Position numbers and translations under genes: made by a program. From assembly GCA_002491245.1 (NCBI GenBank), contig DKVO01000021.1:117104-136578 (forward strand): a stretch of DNA of 19,475 nt. The letters are read 5' to 3'. Position 1 is the first letter of the stretch. Each line of letters opens with the position of its first letter. This document shows, one piece after another, positions 1-5,807 of this stretch. The notes beneath the pieces are model-generated. The model was given only the letters and a program-made list of their open reading frames with translations. It did not search any database and was not told where the DNA came from. The stretch comes from Porphyromonadaceae bacterium UBA7176 (GTDB lineage: Bacteria > Bacteroidota > Bacteroidia > Bacteroidales > Muribaculaceae).

Positions 1-37
1 CCATCTTGTGGCCTTTTCTTTTCTTTCCGCTGGGCAT
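1..37 (-). CDS. AURKAIP1/COX24 domain small basic protein (N-terminus only)
   Basis: Read on the minus strand from the ATG at 37-35, the sequence gives MPSGKKRKGHKM, with the next codon beginning in G, and then runs off the window. This matches, from memory, the start of the tiny (about 30-residue) Lys/Arg-rich Bacteroidetes proteins annotated as AURKAIP1/COX24 domain proteins, whose usual beginning is MPSGKKRKRHKMA. The mitochondrial namesake AURKAIP1 is the small-subunit ribosomal protein mS38, so a ribosome-associated role is a reasonable inference but not shown here. Residue 9 is Gly where I expect Arg. The gene lies 96 bases downstream of the HU stop on the same strand, and I see no TAnnTTTG box in that gap, so it may be read through from HU. 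Only 12 residues are visible. Confidence 0.7.
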   Translation of the reverse strand, partial: MPSGKKRKGHKM

Positions 38-133
38 TGTTGTAACGCTTTATGTGGTTAATAAATATTGGAGTTCTATATCAAGGGCAAACTGCAGGAG
101 TCTGCTATATCGACATTAAAGTCTGCGCAATCT

Positions 134-415
134 TTAGTTGGCGTTCTTCACATCATCCATGAACACACGGGCCGGCTTGAATGCAGGAATTTTGTGCTCG
201 GGTATGATGATAGTGGTTTTTTTGCTGATATTGCGGGCGGTCTTCTCGCTACGGGTCTTTACGATAAAGCTGCCGAAACCGCGAAGATATACGTTCTCGC
301 CGTGTGCAAGTGAATCCTTAACTACTTCCATGAAGCGTTCTACAGTAGTCAACACGAGAGCTTTGTCAAGACCTGTGCTTTTGGCGATCTCGTTGACGAT
401 GTCAGCTTTTGTCAT
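134..415 (-). CDS. HU-family DNA-binding protein
   Basis: A 93-residue nucleoid protein of the HU/IHF family, which binds DNA non-specifically as a dimer and bends it. The N-terminal helices begin MTKADIVNEIAKSTGL, the signature RGFGSF sits near residue 45, and the DNA-binding arm reads ARNISKKTTIIIPEHKIPAFKPAR. Classical HU carries RNP at the arm tip, where proline intercalates to kink DNA; here the tip is RNI, so that proline is absent. The length is normal for the family. The start is preceded by an AT-rich leader without a Shine-Dalgarno sequence, as is usual in Bacteroidetes. A promoter lies at 504-536, giving a leader of about 80 bases that contains a hairpin. No partner subunit is encoded nearby, so it may act as a homodimer or pair with a distant HU. 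Confidence 0.95.
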   Translation of the reverse strand: MTKADIVNEIAKSTGLDKALVLTTVERFMEVVKDSLAHGENVYLRGFGSFIVKTRSEKTARNISKKTTIIIPEHKIPAFKPARVFMDDVKNAN

Positions 416-460
416 TGTTAATTATATTAGTCGATTGGTTATTAATAAAATTTAGCGCAC

Positions 461-492
461 CGGAAAAAAGAGCCGTATCGGGCCCTTTTCCG
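461..492 (-). other. Hairpin in the HU 5' leader
   Basis: Arms CGGAAAA (461-467) and TTTTCCG (486-492) are perfectly complementary. An inner GCC (472-474) pairs with GGC (481-483) around a six-base loop. It sits between the likely HU transcription start (about 497) and the HU start codon, so it would form in the untranslated leader. On the minus strand the inner stem is followed by a run of T, which is attenuator-like, but the stem is short. Confidence 0.5.
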
Positions 493-503
493 TTTTTGCG
501 GTG

Positions 504-536
504 CAAATATCGTGATTTTTCTCGAAACTAACACAA
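504..536 (-). promoter_or_regulatory. Promoter of the HU gene
   Basis: On the minus strand GATATTTG (511-504) matches the Bacteroidetes -7 consensus TAnnTTTG except for the first base. A TTG (536-534) lies 22 bases upstream as a -33 element. It would start transcription near 497, about 80 bases before the HU start codon. Confidence 0.6.
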
Positions 537-540
537 TTTT

Positions 541-608
541 CGGGCCCAAAAACGCATTTTTTTGTCATATTCTTGTGAATATGTGGCTTTTTCGCGTTTT
601 CAGGCCCG
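541..608. repeat. Nested inverted repeat upstream of the HU promoter
   Basis: Outer arms 541-555 and 594-608 pair as CGGGCC/GGCCCG, then a CA/CA internal mismatch, then AAAACGC/GCGTTTT: 13 of 15 positions pair. Inside is a separate perfect hairpin, CATATTC (566-572) and GAATATG (577-583) with loop TTGT. It occupies the space between the end of the DUF308-like gene and the -33 element of HU, both on the minus strand. It could be a terminator for the former, though no T-run follows the outer stem, or an operator or structural element for the latter. Confidence 0.65.
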
Positions 609-634
609 ATATCACGGGTTATTTCTCATATCTT

Positions 635-1279
635 TCAAGCTTCCGAAGGCTTGTCCGGGCCGGTTTCAACCTCGGCTCCTGCGCTTTCTGTCGCCTTATC
701 AAGCGCCGGTTGACCGTCGTTACGCAGGCGTGCTCGATTTGACCTGCCTATCAGAGCGCCTTCGACCATAGTGCAGATGCCGAACACTGCGAAAGATATG
801 CCGATAAACGTCATGTCGGCAACTTCCCCTGCACTGTCTGGCTTGCGGAGAAATATGTACACGGCTGCGGCAATAAGTGCCGTCGGGACAAGGAAGAACC
901 AGTTCGACAACACAACAGGTCTCGACCCAAATATAAGAAGAAACAGCTGGAACAATGCCGCAAAAAGAAGCAACACTGCAAAAATGAAACCAATCAAGGC
1001 AACAAACGCCTTACTGAATATCAGCAATGCAAGACCCAGCACCACAGCGGCAGCGCTGGCAATCCATCCGAATGCCGTCCCGAAAGCACCCATGCGCGAA
1101 CGGCCGCGGCTATCGCGCGAACCTAAAAATACAGACATATTGAGCACCCCGGCACAGACAAAAAGAGCACCTGCAGCGAAAACGATACCGCCATCGGCCA
1201 GACGCACCCTGAATATATACATCAATACACCTACAATCAGCGCTATAGCGCCTGTAATAATAAGATTTCGTCCTTTCAT
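635..1279 (-). CDS. DUF308/HdeD-like six-helix membrane protein
   Basis: A 214-residue integral membrane protein starting MKGRNLIITGAIALIVGVLM. Six hydrophobic segments are arranged as three helical hairpins, with Gly-rich repeats such as GAIALIVGVLMYIF and GISFAVFGICTMVEGAL, as in the DUF308 (HdeD) family. HdeD is linked to acid resistance in enterobacteria; no function is established for Bacteroidetes members. The C-terminal tail of about 35 residues is hydrophilic and probably cytoplasmic. The frame is open upstream to 1567, but that extension runs antisense through the neighbouring DUF4199 gene and its promoter and lacks family resemblance, so I start at 1279. The gene is divergent from the DUF4199 operon. 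No clear promoter is visible; TAAACTTG at 1295-1288 is a one-mismatch box but very close to the ATG. Confidence 0.8.
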   Translation of the reverse strand: MKGRNLIITGAIALIVGVLMYIFRVRLADGGIVFAAGALFVCAGVLNMSVFLGSRDSRGRSRMGAFGTAFGWIASAAAVVLGLALLIFSKAFVALIGFIFAVLLLFAALFQLFLLIFGSRPVVLSNWFFLVPTALIAAAVYIFLRKPDSAGEVADMTFIGISFAVFGICTMVEGALIGRSNRARLRNDGQPALDKATESAGAEVETGPDKPSEA

Positions 1280-1321
1280 ATATCTAACAAGTTTACTTTT
1301 ATAACAATTAAAAAGTGTAAA

Positions 1322-1355
1322 TTGACGCACCTTAGCGAAAAAATTTCTAATTTTG
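1322..1355 (+). promoter_or_regulatory. Promoter of the DUF4199-GT2 operon
   Basis: TAATTTTG at 1348-1355 is a perfect TAnnTTTG -7 box, with TTG at 1322-1324 as a candidate -33 element 23 bases upstream. The implied start leaves a leader of only about 15 bases before the ATG at 1377, which excludes a TTG start at 1353. Confidence 0.75.
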
Positions 1356-1376
1356 CAAGATAAAAAACAAAGCGTC

Positions 1377-1943
1377 ATGCCCATAAGCCAAAACACAGCA
1401 CAAACAGACAACATCACCACAAGGGCCGCCCGTAACGGCATAGTCCTGAGTGTCTGCATATGCATACTGATTGCCTTGTTCGGCCTGTCTGCCTCCTTCG
1501 CCCCGGCCGGCATCCTGCTTTGGGCCGGGAGCCTTGCCATGCCGGTCGTGACATACAAGCTACTCAAACGCAGCTATGTAACACATAACTGCACACCGGG
1601 GTTCGCCGAACTATGGGCCGAAGGCATCGCATCATTTTTTCTGGGTAGCCTGCTGCCGGCGCTCATGGCATATCTCCTGCTCAAATATGCCTTTCCTGAG
1701 TTTATCGCCGATCAGTTCGACAACACCATCGCCACCCTCCGGTCACTCAACAGCCCCGAGGGCGATAACCTTGCTCAACAACTCTCCAGCATACAGTCGG
1801 CGGCAGCCCTTCCGACTGCGGCCGACATTCTGGCCAACATAATATCGTTCAACATCGTGGCAGGCACAGCCCTGTCGTTTCTTGCCACCCCGTTTGTCAA
1901 GATACGCAACCGCTGCGCCGGATACACTGCCGGTAACAAATAG
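1377..1943 (+). CDS. DUF4199 domain membrane protein
   Basis: A 188-residue inner-membrane protein of the Bacteroidetes family DUF4199; function unknown. After a polar N-terminus come hydrophobic segments around residues 24-41 and 44-58 (ending GSLAMPVVTYKLLKRSY), one at about 80-100 (SFFLGSLLPALMAYLLLKYA) and one near the C-terminus (ILANIISFNIVAGTALSFLA). The four-helix plan and the central loop that follows AFPEFIADQ fit the family. It is followed 5 bases later by a GT2 glycosyltransferase, a pairing I recall as recurrent in Bacteroidales, which suggests a role beside that enzyme in envelope glycan or lipid assembly (inference). It is the first gene of a six-gene operon. The start is set by the promoter box just upstream. 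Confidence 0.85.
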   Translation: MPISQNTAQTDNITTRAARNGIVLSVCICILIALFGLSASFAPAGILLWAGSLAMPVVTYKLLKRSYVTHNCTPGFAELWAEGIASFFLGSLLPALMAYLLLKYAFPEFIADQFDNTIATLRSLNSPEGDNLAQQLSSIQSAAALPTAADILANIISFNIVAGTALSFLATPFVKIRNRCAGYTAGNK

Positions 1944-1948
1944 AACAC

Positions 1949-2917
1949 ATGGACATTTCTGTCGTCATTCCTCTATACAACGAAGAAGAGTCGCTCCCCG
2001 AGCTCTACAACTGGATTGCCAGGGTTATGGATGAGCACAATTTCAGCTACGAAGTGATATTCGTCGACGACGGATCAACCGATGCCTCATGGAAGGTTAT
2101 CGAGAACCTTGCTGCAACACATCCCGACCACGTGCGAGGGGCATCTTTCCGTCGCAACTATGGCAAATCGCCGGCTCTCAACACCGGTTTCCGCATGTCG
2201 CGCGGAGAAGTGGTCATCACTATGGATGCCGACTTGCAGGACAGCCCCGACGAGATACCGGAGCTCTACCGCATGATAACGCACGATGGCTACGACCTCG
2301 TGTCGGGCTACAAGAAAAAACGCTACGACCCACTGTCGAAAACCATACCAACCAAACTCTTCAACGCTACAGCCCGGAAAGTAAGCGGCATCAGCAACCT
2401 GCACGACTTCAACTGCGGCCTCAAGGCATACCGCAGCAAGGTGGTGAAACACATCGAAGTCTATGGCGACATGCACCGCTACATACCCTATCTGGCCAAA
2501 CTTGCCGGCTTCGACAAAATTGGAGAGAAAGTGGTACACCATCAGGCAAGGAAGTACGGCAAGACAAAATTTGGCCTCGACCGATTTGTCAACGGCTATC
2601 TCGACCTCGCCACCCTGTGGTTCACAGGCAAATTCGGCAAAAAACCCATGCACCTATTCGGCCTCCTCGGAAGCCTGATGTTCGTCCTTGGATTTGTCGC
2701 TGCGGCTATTGTGGGAGCTGTCAAACTCTACAACATGCACACCGGCGCCCACTACATCCTCGTCACCGACTCGCCATACTTCTACATAGCGCTGACCCTT
2801 ATGATATTAGGGTCTCAGTTGTTCCTCGCAGGCTTCGTAGGCGAACTCGTCGTCCGCAACTCACCGCGCCGCAACGACTATGAGATAGAAGCCGAAATCG
2901 ACACCGTAACACGATAA
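1949..2917 (+). CDS. GT2 glycosyltransferase, polyprenyl-phosphate (DPM1/GtrB-like) type
   Basis: A 322-residue family 2 glycosyltransferase. The GT-A domain begins ISVVIPLYNEEESLPELY; VDDGSTD lies at 39-45 and the metal-binding DADLQD at 93-98. Two transmembrane helices follow (about 236-261 and 275-302), then a short polar tail. This layout is that of dolichyl- or undecaprenyl-phosphate sugar transferases (DPM1, GtrB, ArnC families), which load a sugar from a nucleotide donor onto the lipid carrier at the cytoplasmic face of the inner membrane. The sugar cannot be read from sequence. It is 5 bases after DUF4199 and 14 bases before the nitroreductase. Length and motifs look complete. Confidence 0.93.
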   Translation: MDISVVIPLYNEEESLPELYNWIARVMDEHNFSYEVIFVDDGSTDASWKVIENLAATHPDHVRGASFRRNYGKSPALNTGFRMSRGEVVITMDADLQDSPDEIPELYRMITHDGYDLVSGYKKKRYDPLSKTIPTKLFNATARKVSGISNLHDFNCGLKAYRSKVVKHIEVYGDMHRYIPYLAKLAGFDKIGEKVVHHQARKYGKTKFGLDRFVNGYLDLATLWFTGKFGKKPMHLFGLLGSLMFVLGFVAAAIVGAVKLYNMHTGAHYILVTDSPYFYIALTLMILGSQLFLAGFVGELVVRNSPRRNDYEIEAEIDTVTR

Positions 2918-2931
2918 ACCATACCACTATT

Positions 2932-3435
2932 ATGCAACTTCTGACCCACGATAGATACTCTTGTCGCGCCTACAGCGACCGCATACCGGCCGCAGGACAA
3001 ATACGGCAAATACTCGAAGATGCCCACATGGCCCCTTCGGCATGCAACCGTCAGCCCTGGAGGATCATGGTAATCGGCCCCGACGACGCAGAAGGTCGTC
3101 AGGCTATAGCAGCAGCCTACGACAGGGCATGGATCTCGCAGGCGCCATACTACATCATCGTATGCGGAGTGGCCGACGAAGCATGGGTGCGTCCATTCGA
3201 CAATAAGAACCATCTCGACGTAGATATAGCCATCCTCACCGAGCACATTTGTCTATGCGCCACCGATGCCGGTCTGGCCTCTTGCTGGGTATGCAACTTC
3301 GACCCGGCTGTGCTCACTGCAAAAATAGAATTTCCGCAAGGTGTCACTCCCGTAGCCATACTGCCGCTCGGTTATGCCGCCTCGCCCGAAATACCGGCAA
3401 AAAAACGAAAAGAACTCGACGATATCCTGATCTGA
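2932..3435 (+). CDS. Small nitroreductase-family flavoprotein
   Basis: A 167-residue FMN-dependent nitroreductase-family oxidoreductase. Visible signatures are the N-terminal SCRAYSDRIP (the usual S-x-R FMN-phosphate-binding start), APSACNRQPWRIMVIG, the central helix TEHICLCATDAGLASCWVCNF and the C-terminal ILPLGYAASPEIPAKKRKEL. These short members usually act as NAD(P)H-dependent homodimers in the cytoplasm with unknown physiological substrates. The family fold is complete although short. It lies inside an operon of envelope genes, 14 bases after the GT2 and 4 bases before the DUF6452 gene, which does not by itself indicate a substrate. Confidence 0.92.
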   Translation: MQLLTHDRYSCRAYSDRIPAAGQIRQILEDAHMAPSACNRQPWRIMVIGPDDAEGRQAIAAAYDRAWISQAPYYIIVCGVADEAWVRPFDNKNHLDVDIAILTEHICLCATDAGLASCWVCNFDPAVLTAKIEFPQGVTPVAILPLGYAASPEIPAKKRKELDDILI

Positions 3436-3439
3436 TAAG

Positions 3440-4018
3440 GTGTACCGAAATATTTTAAAATACACATTCGCTTTTGTGGCAGCCGTATTAGCCGCCGCAG
3501 CCTGCAACACCACCGGTTGCCTCGACAACCAAAGCGCGTTGCCGCTGGCCGGATTGTTCTCGTCTGCTACCGGAAAGCCGATAACACTCAACAATATAGA
3601 AATCCGTGGAGTCGGCGCTCCCGGCGACTCGCTCCTCGTTGCCAAAGGCACATCAGTAAGCGAAATATACCTGCCCATGCGCTCTACCATGCAACAGACG
3701 GCATGGCGAATTATATACGCTCAGGAAGGACTCGAAGGAATAGAAGATGTCGTGACTTTCGACTATGACTCAGAGCCTTATTTCGCTTCGGAAGAATGCG
3801 GAGCCATGTACAACTATCGCATAACGCGCTGCTCCACGACCTACAACCTCATCGACTCCGTAGTCGTGGCCGACTCTCTCATAACAAACGTCGACAGGTT
3901 GCGTATAAAAATATACTTCCATACCTCCGAAGAGCCTGAAGATCCTGAAGAGCCAGAAAACCCGGACACTCCGGATACTCCTGATACACCAGCAAATCCC
4001 GACACCCCCGATGAATAA
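3440..4018 (+). CDS. DUF6452-family lipoprotein with proline-rich tail
   Basis: A 192-residue predicted lipoprotein starting with GTG at 3440, 4 bases after the nitroreductase stop. The signal peptide ends in a lipobox, LAAAAC, with Cys22 as the lipidated residue, followed by NTTGCLDNQSALPLAGLF, which resembles the start of the Bacteroidales family DUF6452. No biochemical function is known. The last 29 residues are a low-complexity acidic, proline-rich tail (EEPEDPEEPENPDTPDTP and on), an extended stalk-like segment. Its final codons overlap the next gene by 8 bases (ATGAATAA), so the two are probably translationally coupled. DUF6452 and DUF6048 genes are, as I recall, usual neighbours and may act as an outer-membrane pair. 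Confidence 0.8.
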   Translation: MYRNILKYTFAFVAAVLAAAACNTTGCLDNQSALPLAGLFSSATGKPITLNNIEIRGVGAPGDSLLVAKGTSVSEIYLPMRSTMQQTAWRIIYAQEGLEGIEDVVTFDYDSEPYFASEECGAMYNYRITRCSTTYNLIDSVVVADSLITNVDRLRIKIYFHTSEEPEDPEEPENPDTPDTPDTPANPDTPDE

Positions 4019-4946
4019 GGCCAAAATACTCATAATATGTCTGTTGGCATCTATCGTGCTTGTCACAGCATCGGGGCGCGAGAAAAGGCGTGTAAGCCCT
4101 GTCGAGACACAAGCCGCTCAAACCCAATCGATCAACGAGACCGCTAACGACACGTCGCGTATCAACGCGAAGCGCCGTGCAGCAGCCGGCATGACATATG
4201 TCAACGACAATGGTTTCACTGTCTATGTCGACACTATATCCGGCGACGAATGGATTGACTCCACCTCATTTATCTCGCGCATACCTAAAATGGAGTTTCC
4301 GCTCCTTCACGCGCTCAGCGTCGGAGTCAATATATGGGACCCCATGATGCGTGCTTTCGGACAGGACTACGGAATAGCCGACGCATGGGTTGAGCTTTCG
4401 CTCCACAACCGCTACAAGCCAATCTTCGAAGTCGGTCTCGGCACAGCCAAACACACTCCGGCCGGAATGGACTTCACATACCGCTCGCCGATGAGCGTAT
4501 TCTTCAAGATAGGAGCCAACTACAACTTCTTCTATAACTCCAACCCCGACTACTCCCTCTTTGCCGGAGTCCGTTATGGATTCTCCCCATTCTCTTTTGC
4601 TGTCGACAACGTCACGGTCAAATCTCCCTACTGGGATGAGGTAGCCGTCTTCGATATACCGTCGCAAAATGTCACTGCCGGATGGTTTGAACTAAACTTT
4701 GGCTTGCGCGTAAAGATATGGGGCCCGATATCGGCCGGATGGACATTCCGCTACAAAAGCATCCTGCACGAAAGCAAGGCAGCGTACGGCAAACCCTGGT
4801 ACATCCCCGGCTACGGAACACGAAACTCAATCAGCGGCTCTTTCTCGATAGTCTATACCCTGCCGCTCGACCATCTGAACAAGAAAAAGGACAAGGATGT
4901 TGTAGATATAGACGCCGGTATCGACCACCCGGCGGCCGACAACTAA
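4011..4946 (+). CDS. DUF6048-family outer-membrane beta-barrel protein
   Basis: A 311-residue exported protein with a signal peptide (MNKAKILIICLLASIVLVTASG) and a polar linker. From about residue 90 come alternating, aromatic-rich strands such as YKPIFEVGLGTA, VFFKIGANYNFFY, YSLFAGVRYGF and WFELNFGLRVKIWG, as expected of a small outer-membrane beta-barrel; this fits the Bacteroidales family DUF6048. The mature sequence ends in a charged tail (NKKKDKDVVDID) rather than an aromatic residue, so the last strand is probably the SGSFSIVYTL stretch. Its start codon overlaps the end of the DUF6452 gene, implying coupled production. Function is unknown; a joint role of barrel and lipoprotein in the outer membrane is an inference. 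Confidence 0.8.
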   Translation: MNKAKILIICLLASIVLVTASGREKRRVSPVETQAAQTQSINETANDTSRINAKRRAAAGMTYVNDNGFTVYVDTISGDEWIDSTSFISRIPKMEFPLLHALSVGVNIWDPMMRAFGQDYGIADAWVELSLHNRYKPIFEVGLGTAKHTPAGMDFTYRSPMSVFFKIGANYNFFYNSNPDYSLFAGVRYGFSPFSFAVDNVTVKSPYWDEVAVFDIPSQNVTAGWFELNFGLRVKIWGPISAGWTFRYKSILHESKAAYGKPWYIPGYGTRNSISGSFSIVYTLPLDHLNKKKDKDVVDIDAGIDHPAADN

Positions 4947-4958
4947 AACTCCTTCCAA

Positions 4959-5696
4959 ATGAAAAAAATCATCGTCATAGGCGCTTCTTCAGGCATGGGG
5001 ATGCGCATAGCCACCGACTTTGCCGCCCTGGGTTGGCGCGTGGGTATTGCAGCCCGGCGCGAAGACCGACTCAAGGCTATCAAAGCCATGTATCCCGACC
5101 GTATCGAATACATGACTATCGATGTCTCCGCTCCCGATGCGACAGAACGCTTCTACAAACTCATCGAGCTTATCGACGGCATGGACTATCTTCTCTATGC
5201 CGCCGGATGTGGCTGGCAAAACCCCGGACTCGATGACTCGCGCGACAGGCAGACCCTCGACGTCAATGTAGTAGGCTTCACCCGTATCATCAACGCAGCC
5301 TACAAGTACTACAAAGACACCGCCAACCTCCACCGTGGCCACATCGCCGCCATAACCTCAGTCGCCGGCGTGAAAGGCATCGGAGCCTCGGCAACCTACA
5401 GCGCCTCCAAGCGCTACCAATGGACTTACCTCCAGGCCATCGACCAGCTCGCGCACACACAGCATGTCAATGTTGCTGTGACCGACATCCGCCCTGGATT
5501 TGTCGACACCCCACTCCTTTCCGGAGACAAAAATTACCCGATGCTGATGAGCGTCGATTATGTAGCTCCTCGCATCGAACGGGCCATCGTGCGCGGCAAA
5601 CGCATAGCGGTGATTGATTCACGCTGGGCCGTCGTCACAGCCTTATGGCGGCTTGTCCCCGACCAGTTGTGGCGGCGCATCGATATCGGCATTTAG
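4959..5696 (+). CDS. Short-chain dehydrogenase/reductase (SDR)
   Basis: A 245-residue classical SDR with a Rossmann fold that uses NAD(P)H. The cofactor loop reads GASSGMG (residues 8-14), and Arg residues after the second strand (AARREDR) favour NADP(H). The NAG motif is altered to AAGCG. The catalytic triad is present: Ser134 (ITSVAG), Tyr147 and Lys151 (YSASK). RPGFVDTPLL follows as in the family. The C-terminal end (WAVVTALWRLVPDQLWRR) is amphipathic and might touch the membrane. The substrate is unknown. It is the last gene of the operon, 12 bases after DUF6048, and a perfect 9-bp inverted repeat spans its stop codon region. Confidence 0.93.
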   Translation: MKKIIVIGASSGMGMRIATDFAALGWRVGIAARREDRLKAIKAMYPDRIEYMTIDVSAPDATERFYKLIELIDGMDYLLYAAGCGWQNPGLDDSRDRQTLDVNVVGFTRIINAAYKYYKDTANLHRGHIAAITSVAGVKGIGASATYSASKRYQWTYLQAIDQLAHTQHVNVAVTDIRPGFVDTPLLSGDKNYPMLMSVDYVAPRIERAIVRGKRIAVIDSRWAVVTALWRLVPDQLWRRIDIGI

Positions 5697-5734
5697 CACA
5701 TAGTATGCTGCAATTTAGTTTTTTTAATGCCGAT
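5685..5734. repeat. 9-bp inverted repeat at the SDR/glyS boundary
   Basis: ATCGGCATT (5685-5693) and AATGCCGAT (5726-5734) are perfect reverse complements separated by 32 bases. The left arm is the last coding part of the SDR gene. No T-run follows the right arm, so it is only a weak candidate for a transcription end. Confidence 0.4.
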
Positions 5735-5760
5735 GCGCTGTGTATTTGGATGAAAATGGT

Positions 5761-5768
5761 TAATTTTG
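5761..5768 (+). promoter_or_regulatory. -7 box of the glyS-lemA-FKBP operon
   Basis: TAATTTTG is a perfect TAnnTTTG match 39 bases before the ATG at 5808. A well-spaced -33 TTG is not clear; TTTG at 5745-5748 is too close. An in-frame TTG at 5766 lies inside the box, so it cannot be the start codon. Confidence 0.65.
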
Positions 5769-5807
5769 CAGTCAATATATAACTCAACCACAAAAGAACA
5801 TCCACAC

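Noticed and set aside
3..119. A plus-strand open frame running in from the left edge, reading like a membrane-protein C-terminus.
   Set aside because: The minus strand at 37-1 gives a recognised small basic protein (MPSGKKRKGHKM), which explains the T-rich plus strand without a membrane gene.
68..455. Plus-strand ORFs of 81 and 105 residues over the HU gene.
   Set aside because: They are antisense shadows of HU; the minus frame is a clear family member.
512..771. Plus-strand ORFs of 76 and 69 residues left of the DUF308-like gene.
   Set aside because: They run through the inverted repeat and antisense to the DUF308-like C-terminus, with no family resemblance.
1280..1567. 96-residue N-terminal extension of the DUF308-like membrane protein.
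   Set aside because: It lies antisense to the DUF4199 gene and its promoter, and the family start is at 1279.
2087..2883. Long overlapping ORFs (188 residues minus, 264 residues plus) within the GT2 gene.
   Set aside because: Both are alternative frames of a well-supported glycosyltransferase; the compositions (His/Arg/Pro-rich or Val/Phe-rich) are typical of GC-biased shadows.
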